Of a stretch of DNA of 6,555 bases, positions 6,507-6,555 are shown piece by piece (the first letter of the stretch is position 1; each line of letters begins with the position of its first letter). The translations under genes were made by a program, and so were the position numbers. The stretch comes from Sulfurimonas sp. Its GTDB lineage: Bacteria > Campylobacterota > Campylobacteria > Campylobacterales > Sulfurimonadaceae. The notes under the pieces were generated by a model. It was not told the DNA's origin, ran no database searches, and worked only from the letters and a program-made list of their open reading frames with translations. Location of the stretch: assembly GCA_021157665.1 (NCBI GenBank), contig JAGGWE010000128.1, forward strand, positions 1-6,555, written 5' to 3'.

Positions 6507-6555
6507 CCTTATTTGGCGAAGATGAATCATCGCTTCCGTGGTTGCTTGATTTTGT

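Noticed and set aside
6514..6548. Intrinsic terminator after the aminopeptidase
   Set aside because: The only symmetry, around GATGAATCATC, gives a very short imperfect stem, and the downstream DNA is only mildly T-rich, so it is too weak to call.
6522..6555. New + strand gene starting at ATG 6522
   Set aside because: Only 11 codons are visible before the window ends and the upstream bases form no clear ribosome binding site.
1..6555. CRISPR array, tRNA/rRNA, insertion sequence, or defence system
   Set aside because: No spaced direct repeats, cloverleaf-like segments, transposase motifs, terminal inverted repeats or defence-family domains were found on either strand.

Overview
The window is an AT-rich bacterial stretch with three intact genes, all on the + strand: an ATP-grasp enzyme of unknown substrate carrying a C-terminal tandem helix-hairpin-helix (HhH) module (137-1561), the replicative DNA polymerase III alpha subunit dnaE (1677-5228), and an M18-family metallo-aminopeptidase (5232-6506). 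The low GC, the near-consensus TATAAT -10 boxes without a convincing -35, the short purine-rich ribosome binding sites and the character of the DnaE protein suggest a Campylobacterota (former Epsilonproteobacteria) genome, perhaps close to Sulfurimonas, Sulfurovum or Arcobacter. This is an inference from overall character, not from a database match.

Layout: positions 1-136 are an AT-rich leader with a TATAAT box at 95-100 and a GGAG ribosome binding site before the first gene. The 115-base gap after it (1562-1676) holds a perfect 20-bp palindrome 11 bases past the stop codon, then a second TATAAT box (1634-1639) and an AAAGG site that fixes a TTG start for dnaE. The aminopeptidase begins 3 bases after the dnaE stop with its ribosome binding site inside the last dnaE codons, so those two are very probably co-transcribed and translationally coupled. 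The final 49 bases (6507-6555) contain no identifiable gene.

Function: dnaE is the replicative polymerase and is an ordinary housekeeping gene with all three catalytic aspartates. Its PHP domain seems to retain the metal-binding residues that E. coli lacks. The aminopeptidase is a cytosolic peptide-recycling enzyme with no obvious link to replication. The ATP-grasp/HhH protein is the least explained part of the window. It joins a RimK-like ligase core to a putative DNA-binding tail, lacks the usual metal-binding Asn of the E-x-N motif, and shows a sharp change in isoleucine codon choice where the tail begins. No CRISPR array, mobile element, RNA gene or defence system was seen; apart from that gene the window looks like ordinary chromosomal backbone.
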